The translations under genes were made by a program, and so were the position numbers. From an uncultured Clostridia bacterium (lineage in GTDB: Bacteria > Bacillota > Clostridia > Christensenellales > UBA1242): a DNA stretch of 13,292 nt. The stretch's first letter is position 1; the number at the start of each line of letters is the position of its first letter. Location: NCBI GenBank assembly GCA_934746185.1, contig CAKVEY010000027.1, forward strand, positions 1 through 13,292, in the 5' to 3' direction. Below, piece by piece: positions 5,867 to 13,292 of the stretch. Below the pieces are notes generated by a model, which saw only the letters and a program-made list of their open reading frames with translations, ran no database searches and was not told where the DNA came from.

Positions 5867-7418
5867 TCTTAATATTTTATTAAAAAACAATCTTAACTTA
5901 TTGCTTGGCAGATTTCAAGGCAAAAAAAACCGAAAACCAACTTTAATTGCTTTATTTTTACTTATTTTAGGTGGCTTAGGAATATTTGCACTTTACACTT
6001 ATCAAGCATATTCAATGTTTAAAGGGTTAGGTAGCATTGGACTATCAAAAGTTTGTTTGTTCCACGCCTATTTAACAGCATTAACAGTTATTGTTATTAT
6101 TGGTGTTATGCGAGTTAGTGCAAATAGTAAAAATAATGATACAGATTTATTATTATCGCTTCCTATAAAAAAGCGTGATATTATAATTAGTAAAACTATA
6201 AACAAATATTTATTCGATTTGTTTTTCTCTATAACCTTAATTTTACCTTACATAATTTTATATCAAATATTTACTAGTTTTAGTTTAAGTTTAACTTTGC
6301 TAGGAATTTTAACTATTTTTCTTTTGCCACTTTGTAGCGTTGGAATTAGTTATATTTTAGATTTTATTGTTACAAGGTTATTTAATAGATTAAAATATTC
6401 AAGTTTAGTTAAAAGTTTGTTTTCAGTTTTTATTTTTATAATTATAATGAGTTTAATGCTAATAAAAACTTTCTTTTACGGAAGTGTAAATCCTAGTAAC
6501 ATAAACGCTTATTTTAGTGATAGATTTTTTAGCAATATGTTTTTGAATTTCGCTCTCAACACAACTCCCATTTCAGTAGTTGTTGTGTTATGTGTTACAA
6601 TTTTACCTTTTATAATAGGATTAATTTTGTATTCATTAAATTTTGGCAAAACTTTCGCTAAATTTTCTTCTAAAAATTCTACATTAAAATTTAACGATTC
6701 TAATTCTACTTTTGGCTGTTTATTAAAAAAAGAGTTAAGAACTTATGCCACAACTACTCCGTGGATTGTAAACACTATAATAGGACCGATTTTTATAATA
6801 GTGGTTTCAATAATATTTGGTTGTATGGGAATAAACAAAATTAACGCATATATGGGCGTAAACTTATCAATTGATTTATTAAGTAGTATTTTAATATTAA
6901 TCTTTTGTTCGCTTGCTTCAACCACAATTATTTCGTGTTCAAGTTTATCATTAGAAGGCAAAAATTTTTGGATAATAAAATCTAGTCCTATAAACGAAAA
7001 AATATTATTATTTAACAAAGCGTTATTACAAATAATTATTTTAGAGCCAGCAATTTTAATTGGAAGTTTAATACTATCAATTAGTTTAAACTTAGGCGTT
7101 ATAAACTTTATAATGCTATTTACTATTCCTACAATTTTCAACTGCATAATTTCGTTCAGTGGAATTTTATTAAACATTCTCTACCCTAATTTTAATTTTG
7201 ACGATGAAACTAAGGTTGTAAAGCAAAGTCTTTCTAGTTTACTTACAATGCTTATAGGTTTAGTGTTATCGGCAAGTTTAGTTGGAATTTACTTCTTGTT
7301 TAAAAGTTTAAATTTATTATATATAGAATTAATTTGTTTAGCCTTTTATATTTTAGTTTTAATTATAATTCTTTCAATTTTATTTACTTTGGGCATAAAA
7401 AAATATCGAAAGTTATAA
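5859..7418 (+). CDS. ABC-2-type transporter permease, 12 membrane helices
   Basis: A 519-aa membrane partner of the preceding ATPase. By eye there are about twelve helices: roughly 29-49, 66-87, 120-138, 146-169, 186-204, 237-259, 308-325, 338-360, 391-413, 416-440, 458-481 and 487-511, with a cytoplasmic loop at 262-300 between the halves. The stretch LLLSLPIKKRDIIISK (97-112) has a counterpart at about 369-386 (FWIIKSSPINEKILLFNK), so the protein looks like two fused six-helix halves. This is typical of the large putative permeases that pair with BcrA-like ATPases, and one chain may make the whole channel. The substrate is unknown; export of a peptide, lipid or antimicrobial is usual for the group. 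GGAG precedes the ATG within the ATPase gene, and a strong terminator follows the stop. Confidence 0.9.
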   Translation: MSNLNILLKNNLNLLLGRFQGKKNRKPTLIALFLLILGGLGIFALYTYQAYSMFKGLGSIGLSKVCLFHAYLTALTVIVIIGVMRVSANSKNNDTDLLLSLPIKKRDIIISKTINKYLFDLFFSITLILPYIILYQIFTSFSLSLTLLGILTIFLLPLCSVGISYILDFIVTRLFNRLKYSSLVKSLFSVFIFIIIMSLMLIKTFFYGSVNPSNINAYFSDRFFSNMFLNFALNTTPISVVVVLCVTILPFIIGLILYSLNFGKTFAKFSSKNSTLKFNDSNSTFGCLLKKELRTYATTTPWIVNTIIGPIFIIVVSIIFGCMGINKINAYMGVNLSIDLLSSILILIFCSLASTTIISCSSLSLEGKNFWIIKSSPINEKILLFNKALLQIIILEPAILIGSLILSISLNLGVINFIMLFTIPTIFNCIISFSGILLNILYPNFNFDDETKVVKQSLSSLLTMLIGLVLSASLVGIYFLFKSLNLLYIELICLAFYILVLIIILSILFTLGIKKYRKL

Positions 7419-7445
7419 AAAAATCTCCGTTAGGAGATTTTTTTT
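7417..7445. terminator. Bidirectional Rho-independent terminator between convergent genes
   Basis: A12-base arm AAAAAAATCTCC (7417-7428) pairs with GGAGATTTTTTT (7433-7444) around the loop GTTA. T runs lie on both strands, so it can end the ABC operon on the plus strand and the 222-aa gene on the minus strand (stop at 7449-7447). Confidence 0.9.
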
Positions 7446-7446
7446 A

Positions 7447-8115
7447 TTATTTAGTTAATGTTTCTTCATCTTCGTCAGTAGTTTTGTATATTCTTGATGC
7501 TTTTGTGTTATCTACTGCAAAGTTAGATTTGAATTTTACTTTATTTTCATTTGAATTTAATTTCTTTAATTCGTCAAATAAGTTAGTAGATTGAACTTGT
7601 ACATTATTATAAGTATTTTCATTTTTATTATTGAAATTATTATAACTTTGTGAAACTTGTGCTTCGCTAATAACTTTTTTGCCTTTTGTTACTTCATAAA
7701 CTGTTGTAGTATGTTTTCGATTATTTATACATTCATATAATTTATCTTTAAAAGTGAACGCAGGTTCATTTTTTAAAGCCAAATTAGATTCATCGTTTAA
7801 TAAAAGTGTTGGAATATAAATTTTTCTACCATTAAAAGTTAAAACAGATTTTATACAACTTTCTAATCTTTTAACTGATTTACGATATTTCTTTTCAAGT
7901 TTTTGTTTTTTCTTTTGGTCAGTTAATTCATTTTCGTAACTATTTTTATATTCTTTAATTTTTTGAACTCGTTTAGCAAGATGAGATTGATATAAGTTTA
8001 CCGATTTATGCAAAGCAAAATAAGTAACTGCACTTATAATAATGGCTAAACCTAATAAGTAATAACTTTTTAGCAAAAGTGAAAATATAAATTTATCAAC
8101 TACTCTAAAACCCAT
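7447..8115 (-). CDS. Single-pass membrane protein with coiled coil, unknown function
   Basis: A 222-aa protein I do not recognise. Residues 11-35 are one hydrophobic segment close to the N-terminus (signal anchor). About 46-90 is a charged Lys-rich coiled coil. About 93-150 looks like a small mixed-fold domain (LTFNGRKIYIPTLLL, then alternating hydrophobic strands), and 155-222 is an Asn/Ser/Lys-rich, probably disordered tail. It has no LPXTG-like sorting signal or catalytic motif. The start is fixed by AAAAGGAG at good spacing and its own promoter at 8165-8193. It lies downstream of the 983-aa surface protein gene in the same direction, with no clear terminator between them, so some read-through expression is likely. 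A role in anchoring or assembling that surface protein is possible but rests on position alone. Confidence 0.85.
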   Translation of the reverse strand: MGFRVVDKFIFSLLLKSYYLLGLAIIISAVTYFALHKSVNLYQSHLAKRVQKIKEYKNSYENELTDQKKKQKLEKKYRKSVKRLESCIKSVLTFNGRKIYIPTLLLNDESNLALKNEPAFTFKDKLYECINNRKHTTTVYEVTKGKKVISEAQVSQSYNNFNNKNENTYNNVQVQSTNLFDELKKLNSNENKVKFKSNFAVDNTKASRIYKTTDEDEETLTK

Positions 8116-8164
8116 AACAAACTCCTTTTAAATTTTATTTAATCTTTTTTATTTTGTTTTTAAT

Positions 8165-8193
8165 ATATTACTACTAATTTACTATTTTGTCAA
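8165..8193 (-). promoter_or_regulatory. Promoter of the 222-aa membrane protein gene
   Basis: Minus strand: TTGACA (8193-8188), 17-base spacer, TAATAT (8170-8165). The -35 box begins 15 bases after the stop of the 983-aa gene. A 19-base block including this -35 box (8186-8204) is identical to the block at 318-336 before the phosphoesterase gene. Confidence 0.75.
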
Positions 8194-8208
8194 TACTAAA
8201 TTTTTAAA

Positions 8209-11160
8209 TTATCCTTCAACTTCAACAATATCAGGTAAATTATTAAGTGTAGGATAATTTCCAATACCTTCTTCTAGTGTCCAAACAGAAGCATTAAATC
8301 CAAATTTTGTAAATGTTTTCTTAACATTATCTATATTAGTCATTAATGTAATTTCTTCTTTTGAATAACCTTTAATATTGTTTTTAGAAGTATCATAGTA
8401 TGCTAAATCGTTTTTATCGTAAGTAGCACCACCTGTACTTTCCCAAATAATATTATTACCAATACCATATTTACGGTTATTGTAAATATATTTAGTTTCG
8501 TTTCTATAATTTGCAAATGAATCATAGAAAGCGAATTTTAAACCACTATCAAAACTACAAGCAGATAGTAATTGACCAAATTCTGTGTAACCTTTTGCAC
8601 TCTTTAAGTCTTTCATATCTAGTATACCAACCATACCAGCAGCACCACCATTTTTCTTATCAGTTAAAGATAAATATGCTTTAACATAGCAGTTATTTAA
8701 TCTTGCACCAACAGCGCCACCTGATAAAGACATTTTACCAGCAAGACCAACAGATGCTAAACCATTAATGTTATCAAATTCAATGCTATTATATTGTGCA
8801 ATACCATATAAATTAGATACTAAACCACAACTTAAATGTCCTGTAACTGTACCTTTTAAAGTTCGGTTATATTTAATTTCTGGAAGTTTTTGATTGATTA
8901 ATTCTAGACTTTTACTTTTTGCAACAATTCCTGCACCAGTACCTTTAACATTAAATTTATTTAATTTGATGTGTGAATTATATACATAGTTAGATTCTAT
9001 TAAATATGAGTTAGAACCTGCAATACCACCAACATAGTTAGCTTTATTACTAAATTCACTAGGATAATCAAATTTATATCCACTTGGATAAGATTTCATA
9101 TTTTTAATATCCATTACAAAACTTGTAACTACGCTACTATTTTGAATAATTGCTCTACTTGCAAAGTTATCTTGACCGTTTAAACCTGCAATACCACCAG
9201 TATAACTTGTGTTGCCATATTTAGAGATTGAAGCAATTGTTTGATTTACAACTTTACAATTATTAATTAAACCAAAGTTAGCACCTGCAATACCACCAAC
9301 TGCATAAGTTGCAACAACATTGTTTACTTCTTCGTTGCTAGTTGTTTGAGTTATTTTACAATTTTCGATTGTTCCTTCGTTATAACCTACTAAACTACCT
9401 GCGTGAGTTGCACCTTCTTCAATAGTTACATTTTCTAATGTTAAGTTTTTGATTGATGCTATTGATGAAGTTTTACCAAATAATCCAGCATATTTATAAC
9501 CAGTTAGATTATTTATTGTAGAAGTAGAAATTTTAACATTTTTAATTGTGTGACCATCACCATTGAAAGTTGCTTTAAATGGATAAGTTGAAGTACCTAC
9601 AATGTTTAAAGCTGTTGAACCTTCAAAGTCTAAATCTTTTGTTAAAATATAATAATTTTCTGCTGTTCCGTTATTTACTTTTGTAGTAAATTCAATAAAT
9701 TCTTGTTCATTAGTTATTTGACTAGGGTCATTTATAATACTAATATCATCAGGCACATTAGCACCATTTCTGTTTAAAACAGGATAACCATCGTTTTCGT
9801 TATTTTTATCTAATAACCAAACATTATCAAAATCCCAATAAACAACATTTGTTGAGCCTTCGGTTTGTTTAGCAATAAAAGATTTCATTTCTTCTTTTAT
9901 AATTTTATTGTTTTCATCAACTGGGAATTTATTATAAATACCCCTAAAATTTGTTTCTTTTGCATTATCTTCTGGGTTAAAAGTTAATTCAAATTCGTTA
10001 TTAATGCTTGTTAATTTAGAATCTGTATAAACACCCATAATATAGTTAGAAGCATATTTAGAAATTTCATCGTTGTAACCAATTAAAGTAGCAACTTTAC
10101 AATTTTCTTCATTTAAACCTTCTTCTAAAACTACGCTACTTACTGCATAGCAGTTTTTAACTGTGCTTACTTTATCAACTAAATTTGAGTTTAAACCAAT
10201 TAAACCACCCACATTACAATTTTCTTTTGTTGCTTTAATTGAATTTTCGCCATTTAATTTAGAATAACTATTAATAACAATAGCACCTTCGTTAATACCT
10301 ACTAAACCACCAACATTTTTTGTACCAATAACGCTAATTTTACTAGCACATCTATCAACTCTTCCATAGTTAGTATCTAGTCCAGAAAATCTGTTAATAC
10401 CACAAATACCACCAACGCTAGAATCGTCTAATGATGAAGATACTAAACCAGTTAAAACTTGACTACGAGTAATTGTTCCTAAGTTAATACCAGCAAAACT
10501 ACCAGCAGTTTCAAAATTTCCGTTAATATTTACATCGCTTAAAGTTAAATCTGTAATAACACCAGTAGAACCTAATTTACTAAATAAACCAGCGTTTTTA
10601 ACTTCTTCATTAGAATTAATGCTTAAAGATGAAATAACGTGTCCGTTACCATTAAAACTACCTGTAAATTCGCTACCATTTAAAATAGGATTAATAGGAC
10701 CACTTAAAGTAATATCTTGCATTAAAATATAGTTATCACTTTTAGTGAATAAATTATCATCACTTTCAACACCTATTTTTAATAAATCTTCTTCACTATC
10801 TATGTAGAAAGGCGCTTCTTTCATACCATTACCAACGTGAACTTCGATATAAACTGGCGCAATTTTGTTATTTTTTGTTTTAACTTGAATAACAGTTGCC
10901 CCACCTTTTTCGGCTGTAAATAAATTTAAGGCTGGATTCCATTCCAAAACGCCTTCGGTTAATAGGTTAAAAACAATTTCGTTACCGATTTTACTATGTT
11001 TAATTTCGGCGTCTATTTCTAAACTATCACCTTTATTTAAGTAAACAAAATTTTCAGTGTTTACAACAAGTTCTTCATTATCTCTTACAAAATAAAAAGT
11101 TGTAATACCTAAACTTACTGTAACAACTAAAATTAAGACAAATACGACAAATTTTTTCAT
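8209..11160 (-). CDS. Membrane-anchored GLUG-repeat surface protein (adhesin-like beta-helix)
   Basis: A 983-aa extracellular protein. Residues 4-24 form a signal-anchor helix with no obvious cleavage site or lipobox. About 32-110 resembles a bacterial Ig-like (BIG2-type) domain. Then come two long beta-helix-like units. Each opens with a 'need to consider' segment (SEEDLLKIG at 122-130; NEQEFIEF at 484-491), then an ILMQDI/ILTKDL strand, a SFNGNGHVI/TFNGDGHTI turn and many GLUG-type repeats such as GGLVGIN, GGLIGLN, GSLVGYN and GGIAGAN. Each closes with a Trp-x-Leu then Gly-x-x-Tyr-Pro segment (448-461; 960-971). GLUG proteins are usually adhesins or other surface structures. There is no LPXTG signal at the C-terminus, so anchoring is probably by the N-terminal helix. 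The start has TTAGGAG and a perfect promoter. Its binding partner is unknown. Confidence 0.88.
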   Translation of the reverse strand: MKKFVVFVLILVVTVSLGITTFYFVRDNEELVVNTENFVYLNKGDSLEIDAEIKHSKIGNEIVFNLLTEGVLEWNPALNLFTAEKGGATVIQVKTKNNKIAPVYIEVHVGNGMKEAPFYIDSEEDLLKIGVESDDNLFTKSDNYILMQDITLSGPINPILNGSEFTGSFNGNGHVISSLSINSNEEVKNAGLFSKLGSTGVITDLTLSDVNINGNFETAGSFAGINLGTITRSQVLTGLVSSSLDDSSVGGICGINRFSGLDTNYGRVDRCASKISVIGTKNVGGLVGINEGAIVINSYSKLNGENSIKATKENCNVGGLIGLNSNLVDKVSTVKNCYAVSSVVLEEGLNEENCKVATLIGYNDEISKYASNYIMGVYTDSKLTSINNEFELTFNPEDNAKETNFRGIYNKFPVDENNKIIKEEMKSFIAKQTEGSTNVVYWDFDNVWLLDKNNENDGYPVLNRNGANVPDDISIINDPSQITNEQEFIEFTTKVNNGTAENYYILTKDLDFEGSTALNIVGTSTYPFKATFNGDGHTIKNVKISTSTINNLTGYKYAGLFGKTSSIASIKNLTLENVTIEEGATHAGSLVGYNEGTIENCKITQTTSNEEVNNVVATYAVGGIAGANFGLINNCKVVNQTIASISKYGNTSYTGGIAGLNGQDNFASRAIIQNSSVVTSFVMDIKNMKSYPSGYKFDYPSEFSNKANYVGGIAGSNSYLIESNYVYNSHIKLNKFNVKGTGAGIVAKSKSLELINQKLPEIKYNRTLKGTVTGHLSCGLVSNLYGIAQYNSIEFDNINGLASVGLAGKMSLSGGAVGARLNNCYVKAYLSLTDKKNGGAAGMVGILDMKDLKSAKGYTEFGQLLSACSFDSGLKFAFYDSFANYRNETKYIYNNRKYGIGNNIIWESTGGATYDKNDLAYYDTSKNNIKGYSKEEITLMTNIDNVKKTFTKFGFNASVWTLEEGIGNYPTLNNLPDIVEVEG

Positions 11161-11192
11161 TTTCTTCTCCTAATTTAAAACTAATTAGGGAA

Positions 11193-11221
11193 ATTATACT
11201 CTATTTATTTATTATTGTCAA
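11193..11221 (-). promoter_or_regulatory. Perfect-consensus promoter of the 983-aa surface protein gene
   Basis: Minus strand: TTGACA (11221-11216), 17-base spacer, TATAAT (11198-11193), both exact consensus. An A/T-tract region just upstream (11222-11250) could act as an UP element. The leader is about 26 bases. This predicts strong constitutive expression. Confidence 0.85.
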
Positions 11222-11258
11222 TATCAAAATTTTAAAAAAAACGAAATTTTTTAGTATG

Positions 11259-11768
11259 TTAATATTTTTTAAACAAACTAAAAATTTTAGGTTTTACTAT
11301 AAGTAAATTATTTAGTTGCTTTATAATTTTTATTATATCAAAAAACATATTGTTTAAAGAATTTTTTATTTTAATGTTATCTTCAACTAAAATAAAATTA
11401 TAAAATTCTTCTAAAAATGTAAGTAATGTGTTTACTACTTGTTTTATGTTTAAATTAATGTTATTGCTTTGATTATAGTCAACATCGTTTTCTACAACGC
11501 TTATATCATATAAATTGTAAAGTTTAGACATTATTTCGTCTAAATTAGTTATAATTTGTTTTAAAGTTTCTAAATCGTTAGAATTTTTGCTTAAATTAAC
11601 AATATTAATAACATTGTGTTTACTTAAACTTAAAATTTTTATTAATGCATTAAATTTAGTTAAAAACTCTTCATTTAAGTTATATGTTTTAACTTTTATC
11701 TCCTTATTATATTCAACAAGTAAATCATCTACATTACTATCATCTATTAATTTATAATCATTATACAT
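11259..11768 (-). CDS. Unrecognised 169-aa helical protein downstream of recD2
   Basis: A 169-aa protein of no family I know. It has no Cys or Trp, no signal peptide or clear membrane helix, and reads as four amphipathic helices (roughly 33-60, 64-90, 104-130, 134-158), giving it the look of a small helical bundle. It starts 29 bases after the RecD2-type helicase stop on the same strand. No good ribosome binding site precedes the ATG at 11768-11766; a TATAAT hexamer lies just four bases before it, but with no matching -35. An AT-only hairpin at the end of the helicase gene may partly end transcription between them. It may therefore be expressed by read-through at a low level. The open frame is long and uninterrupted in very AT-rich DNA, which supports it being real. 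Confidence 0.75.
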   Translation of the reverse strand: MYNDYKLIDDSNVDDLLVEYNKEIKVKTYNLNEEFLTKFNALIKILSLSKHNVINIVNLSKNSNDLETLKQIITNLDEIMSKLYNLYDISVVENDVDYNQSNNINLNIKQVVNTLLTFLEEFYNFILVEDNIKIKNSLNNMFFDIIKIIKQLNNLLIVKPKIFSLFKKY

Positions 11769-11783
11769 CTTTATTATATATGC

Positions 11784-11823
11784 AAAAAAATTTTATTTTA
11801 GTTAAAAACTTTAATAAAATTTT
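11784..11823 (-). terminator. Possible weak AT-only terminator after recD2
   Basis: Minus strand: AAAATTTTATT (11823-11813) pairs with AATAAAATTTT (11797-11787), with an inner AGTT/AACT pair, and a run of T follows. The stop codon of the helicase is inside the hairpin. With no G:C pairs in the outer stem it is unlikely to be efficient, and such pairing also arises by chance in DNA this AT-rich. Confidence 0.3.
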
Positions 11824-13292
11824 TGTCTTCATCTATTAAAAAATCTTTTAAATAACTATATCGTTGTGCTTGATATGTGTTTTTAATCATTCTTTTTAAA
11901 CTTATTTTATCGCCAACAAGCACTACCATTTTTTTAGCACGAGTTACGCCTGTATATAATAAATTTCTTGTTAAAATTATGCTAGGGCCACTAAATATTG
12001 GCATAACAACAACATCAAATTCACTACCTTGACTTTTATGAATAGTTATTGCATAACTTAAAGTTAATTCACCTAAATTTGTTTTATCATAAACGGCAAC
12101 TCTTCCATCATCAAACAAAACAGTTATTTGATTATCGTTTAAGTTTATATTAGTTATTATTCCCATATCGCCATTAAAAACGCCCGAACCTTCTTCGGTG
12201 TAAAACTCACTAACTTTTCTTGACCAAGTTTGTTCGTAGTTATTAGAAATTTGCATAACTTTATCACCTAATCTAAAAGTTGTGCTTTCGGTTATAATTT
12301 CGGGTTTAAAATCATCATAAGGGTTAATTCTGTATTGAAGTTCTTTGTTTAAATTGTCTATTCCACATTGTGCGTTTTTCATAGGTGCTAAAACTTGAAT
12401 TTTTTTAGGTTCAACATTTAAAAAGTTAGGAAGTCTATTTACAACTAAATCTACAATCGTGTCTGCAATTTCAACTTGACTAGATTTATTTTCAAAAAAG
12501 AAATCTCTACTAGAATTATCTAAAACTGGCATTTCGCCCGAATTTATTGCGTGTGCATTTGAAATAATTAAACTTTTACTATCTTGCCTATAAATTTCTG
12601 TAAGCATAGTAGTATCTACAACATTGCTATTTAAAATATCGGCAAGCACATTTCCTGCACCAACGCTAGGTAATTGGTCTTTATCTCCAACAAGAATAAT
12701 TTGACTACCTTTTTTAATTGCCTTTAATAAGTAGAAAAATATATTTACATCAACCATAGAAACTTCATCAATTATTATTGCATCGGCGTTTATTGGATTT
12801 AATTCGTTACGATTAAACAAACTCGTTGAATTTTCTTTAAAGTTTAATTCTAACGCTCTATGAATTGTGCTAGCATCTTCATTAGTGCTTTCGTTTAATC
12901 TTTTGCTTGCTCTACCAGTTGGCGCTAAAAGACAAAACTTTTTATTTTGCAATTTTAACAAATAAATTAAACATTTAACAATAGTCGTTTTGCCCGTTCC
13001 TGGACCACCAGTTATAACCGAAAACCCCGAGTTTAAAGATTTTATTACTGCTTGTTTTTGTTTATCGTGAAGTTTTATATTATTGTTTTTTTCAAACACT
13101 TCAATTTCTTTTTCGGGTGCAAGTTTAGGGCTTAAAAAAGTATATTTTAAAGCAATAATTTTGTTTGCAATGCTTTTTTCCATTTTAAAAAATTTTGTAA
13201 GCATAACGCTAACGCCACTCTCTTCTTCAATAAGCGTTACAACATTTTCCATACTCAAATTTAAAAGTAACTCGTCTAAGCGTTTATCAATT
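11798..13292 (-). CDS. recD2: RecD2-type (RecD-like/YrrC) ATP-dependent DNA helicase, N-terminus cut by window edge
   Basis: The C-terminal 498 or so codons of a 5'-3' superfamily 1B helicase used in DNA repair. The frame is open to the right edge; the in-frame TTG at 13258 is internal, not a start, because RecD2-like sequence continues upstream of it. Counting from that TTG: part of the N-terminal helix-hairpin region at 1-45; Walker A GGPGTGKTT (84-92); motif Ia LLAPTGRASKRL (110-121); motif II IIDEVSM (162-168); motif III LVGDKDQLPSVGAG (189-202); motif IV LTEIYRQ (219-225); an SH3-like stretch around 329-390; motif V TIHKSQGSEFD (405-415); motif VI YTGVTRAKK (435-443). RecD2 proteins are usually about 720-750 aa, so roughly 240 residues are missing. 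These act without RecBC. No recombination partner genes lie in the window. Confidence 0.95.
   Translation of the reverse strand, partial: IDKRLDELLLNLSMENVVTLIEEESGVSVMLTKFFKMEKSIANKIIALKYTFLSPKLAPEKEIEVFEKNNNIKLHDKQKQAVIKSLNSGFSVITGGPGTGKTTIVKCLIYLLKLQNKKFCLLAPTGRASKRLNESTNEDASTIHRALELNFKENSTSLFNRNELNPINADAIIIDEVSMVDVNIFFYLLKAIKKGSQIILVGDKDQLPSVGAGNVLADILNSNVVDTTMLTEIYRQDSKSLIISNAHAINSGEMPVLDNSSRDFFFENKSSQVEIADTIVDLVVNRLPNFLNVEPKKIQVLAPMKNAQCGIDNLNKELQYRINPYDDFKPEIITESTTFRLGDKVMQISNNYEQTWSRKVSEFYTEEGSGVFNGDMGIITNINLNDNQITVLFDDGRVAVYDKTNLGELTLSYAITIHKSQGSEFDVVVMPIFSGPSIILTRNLLYTGVTRAKKMVVLVGDKISLKRMIKNTYQAQRYSYLKDFLIDEDKNFIKVFN

Noticed and set aside
6743..7177. 144-codon open frame on the minus strand
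   Set aside because: It is antisense to permease membrane helices, whose hydrophobic codons commonly give long open antisense frames. No SD or promoter is seen.
7334..7594. 86-codon plus-strand open frame crossing the convergent terminator
   Set aside because: It overlaps the permease end, the strong bidirectional terminator and the antisense of the 222-aa gene.
8209..11160. DNA repeats or tandem array suggested by repeated motifs in the surface protein
   Set aside because: The repetition is at protein level (GLUG motifs). The DNA copies are too diverged to be a nucleotide repeat array or CRISPR.
13256..13258. TTG at 13258 as the true start of the helicase gene
   Set aside because: The frame stays open to the window edge with plausible RecD2 sequence, and the protein would lack about a third of the usual family length.

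Overview
The window is very AT-rich. Translation reads cleanly with the standard code: Trp is always TGG, and a TGA ends the LTA-synthase-type gene. Gene starts mostly carry strong AGGAGG-like ribosome binding sites, and promoters are near-perfect housekeeping sigma sites with 17-bp spacers. An LTA-synthase-type enzyme, an AbrB-regulated ABC exporter, QueH and a RecD2-type helicase together point to a low-GC Gram-positive bacterium (Bacillota, probably an anaerobic, Clostridia-like gut lineage). The TGA stop argues against a code-4 mollicute. I cannot name the genus.

Layout. (1) Bases 1-1898 are on the minus strand. They hold the start of a probable metallophosphoesterase, cut by the window edge; a three-gene unit made of a 178-aa membrane/coiled-coil protein and two very small proteins of 46 and 28 aa, ending in a terminator; and queH (epoxyqueuosine reductase). 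(2) Bases 1942-7418 are on the plus strand. They hold an LTA-synthase-family membrane sulfatase-fold enzyme, an unrecognised 288-aa protein ending in a terminator, and a tight three-gene operon of an AbrB-type regulator, an ABC ATPase and a 12-helix ABC permease. (3) Bases 7447-13292 are on the minus strand, converging on a shared bidirectional terminator. They hold a 222-aa single-pass membrane protein, a 983-aa membrane-anchored GLUG-type surface protein, a 169-aa helical protein of unknown role, and the C-terminal two thirds of a RecD2-type helicase running off the right edge.

How the genes fit together. Much of the window concerns the cell envelope: polyglycerolphosphate polymer synthesis, an exporter with its own regulator, a large surface protein and several single- or two-pass membrane proteins of unknown role. 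QueH (tRNA queuosine) and RecD2 (DNA repair) are housekeeping. There are no tRNA or rRNA genes, CRISPR arrays, insertion sequences or phage genes, and no stretch above 300 bases lacks a gene. The least explained parts are the membrane coiled-coil protein with its two microproteins, the orphan 288-aa protein, and the 983-aa/222-aa surface pair. I saw no convincing defence or mobile system.
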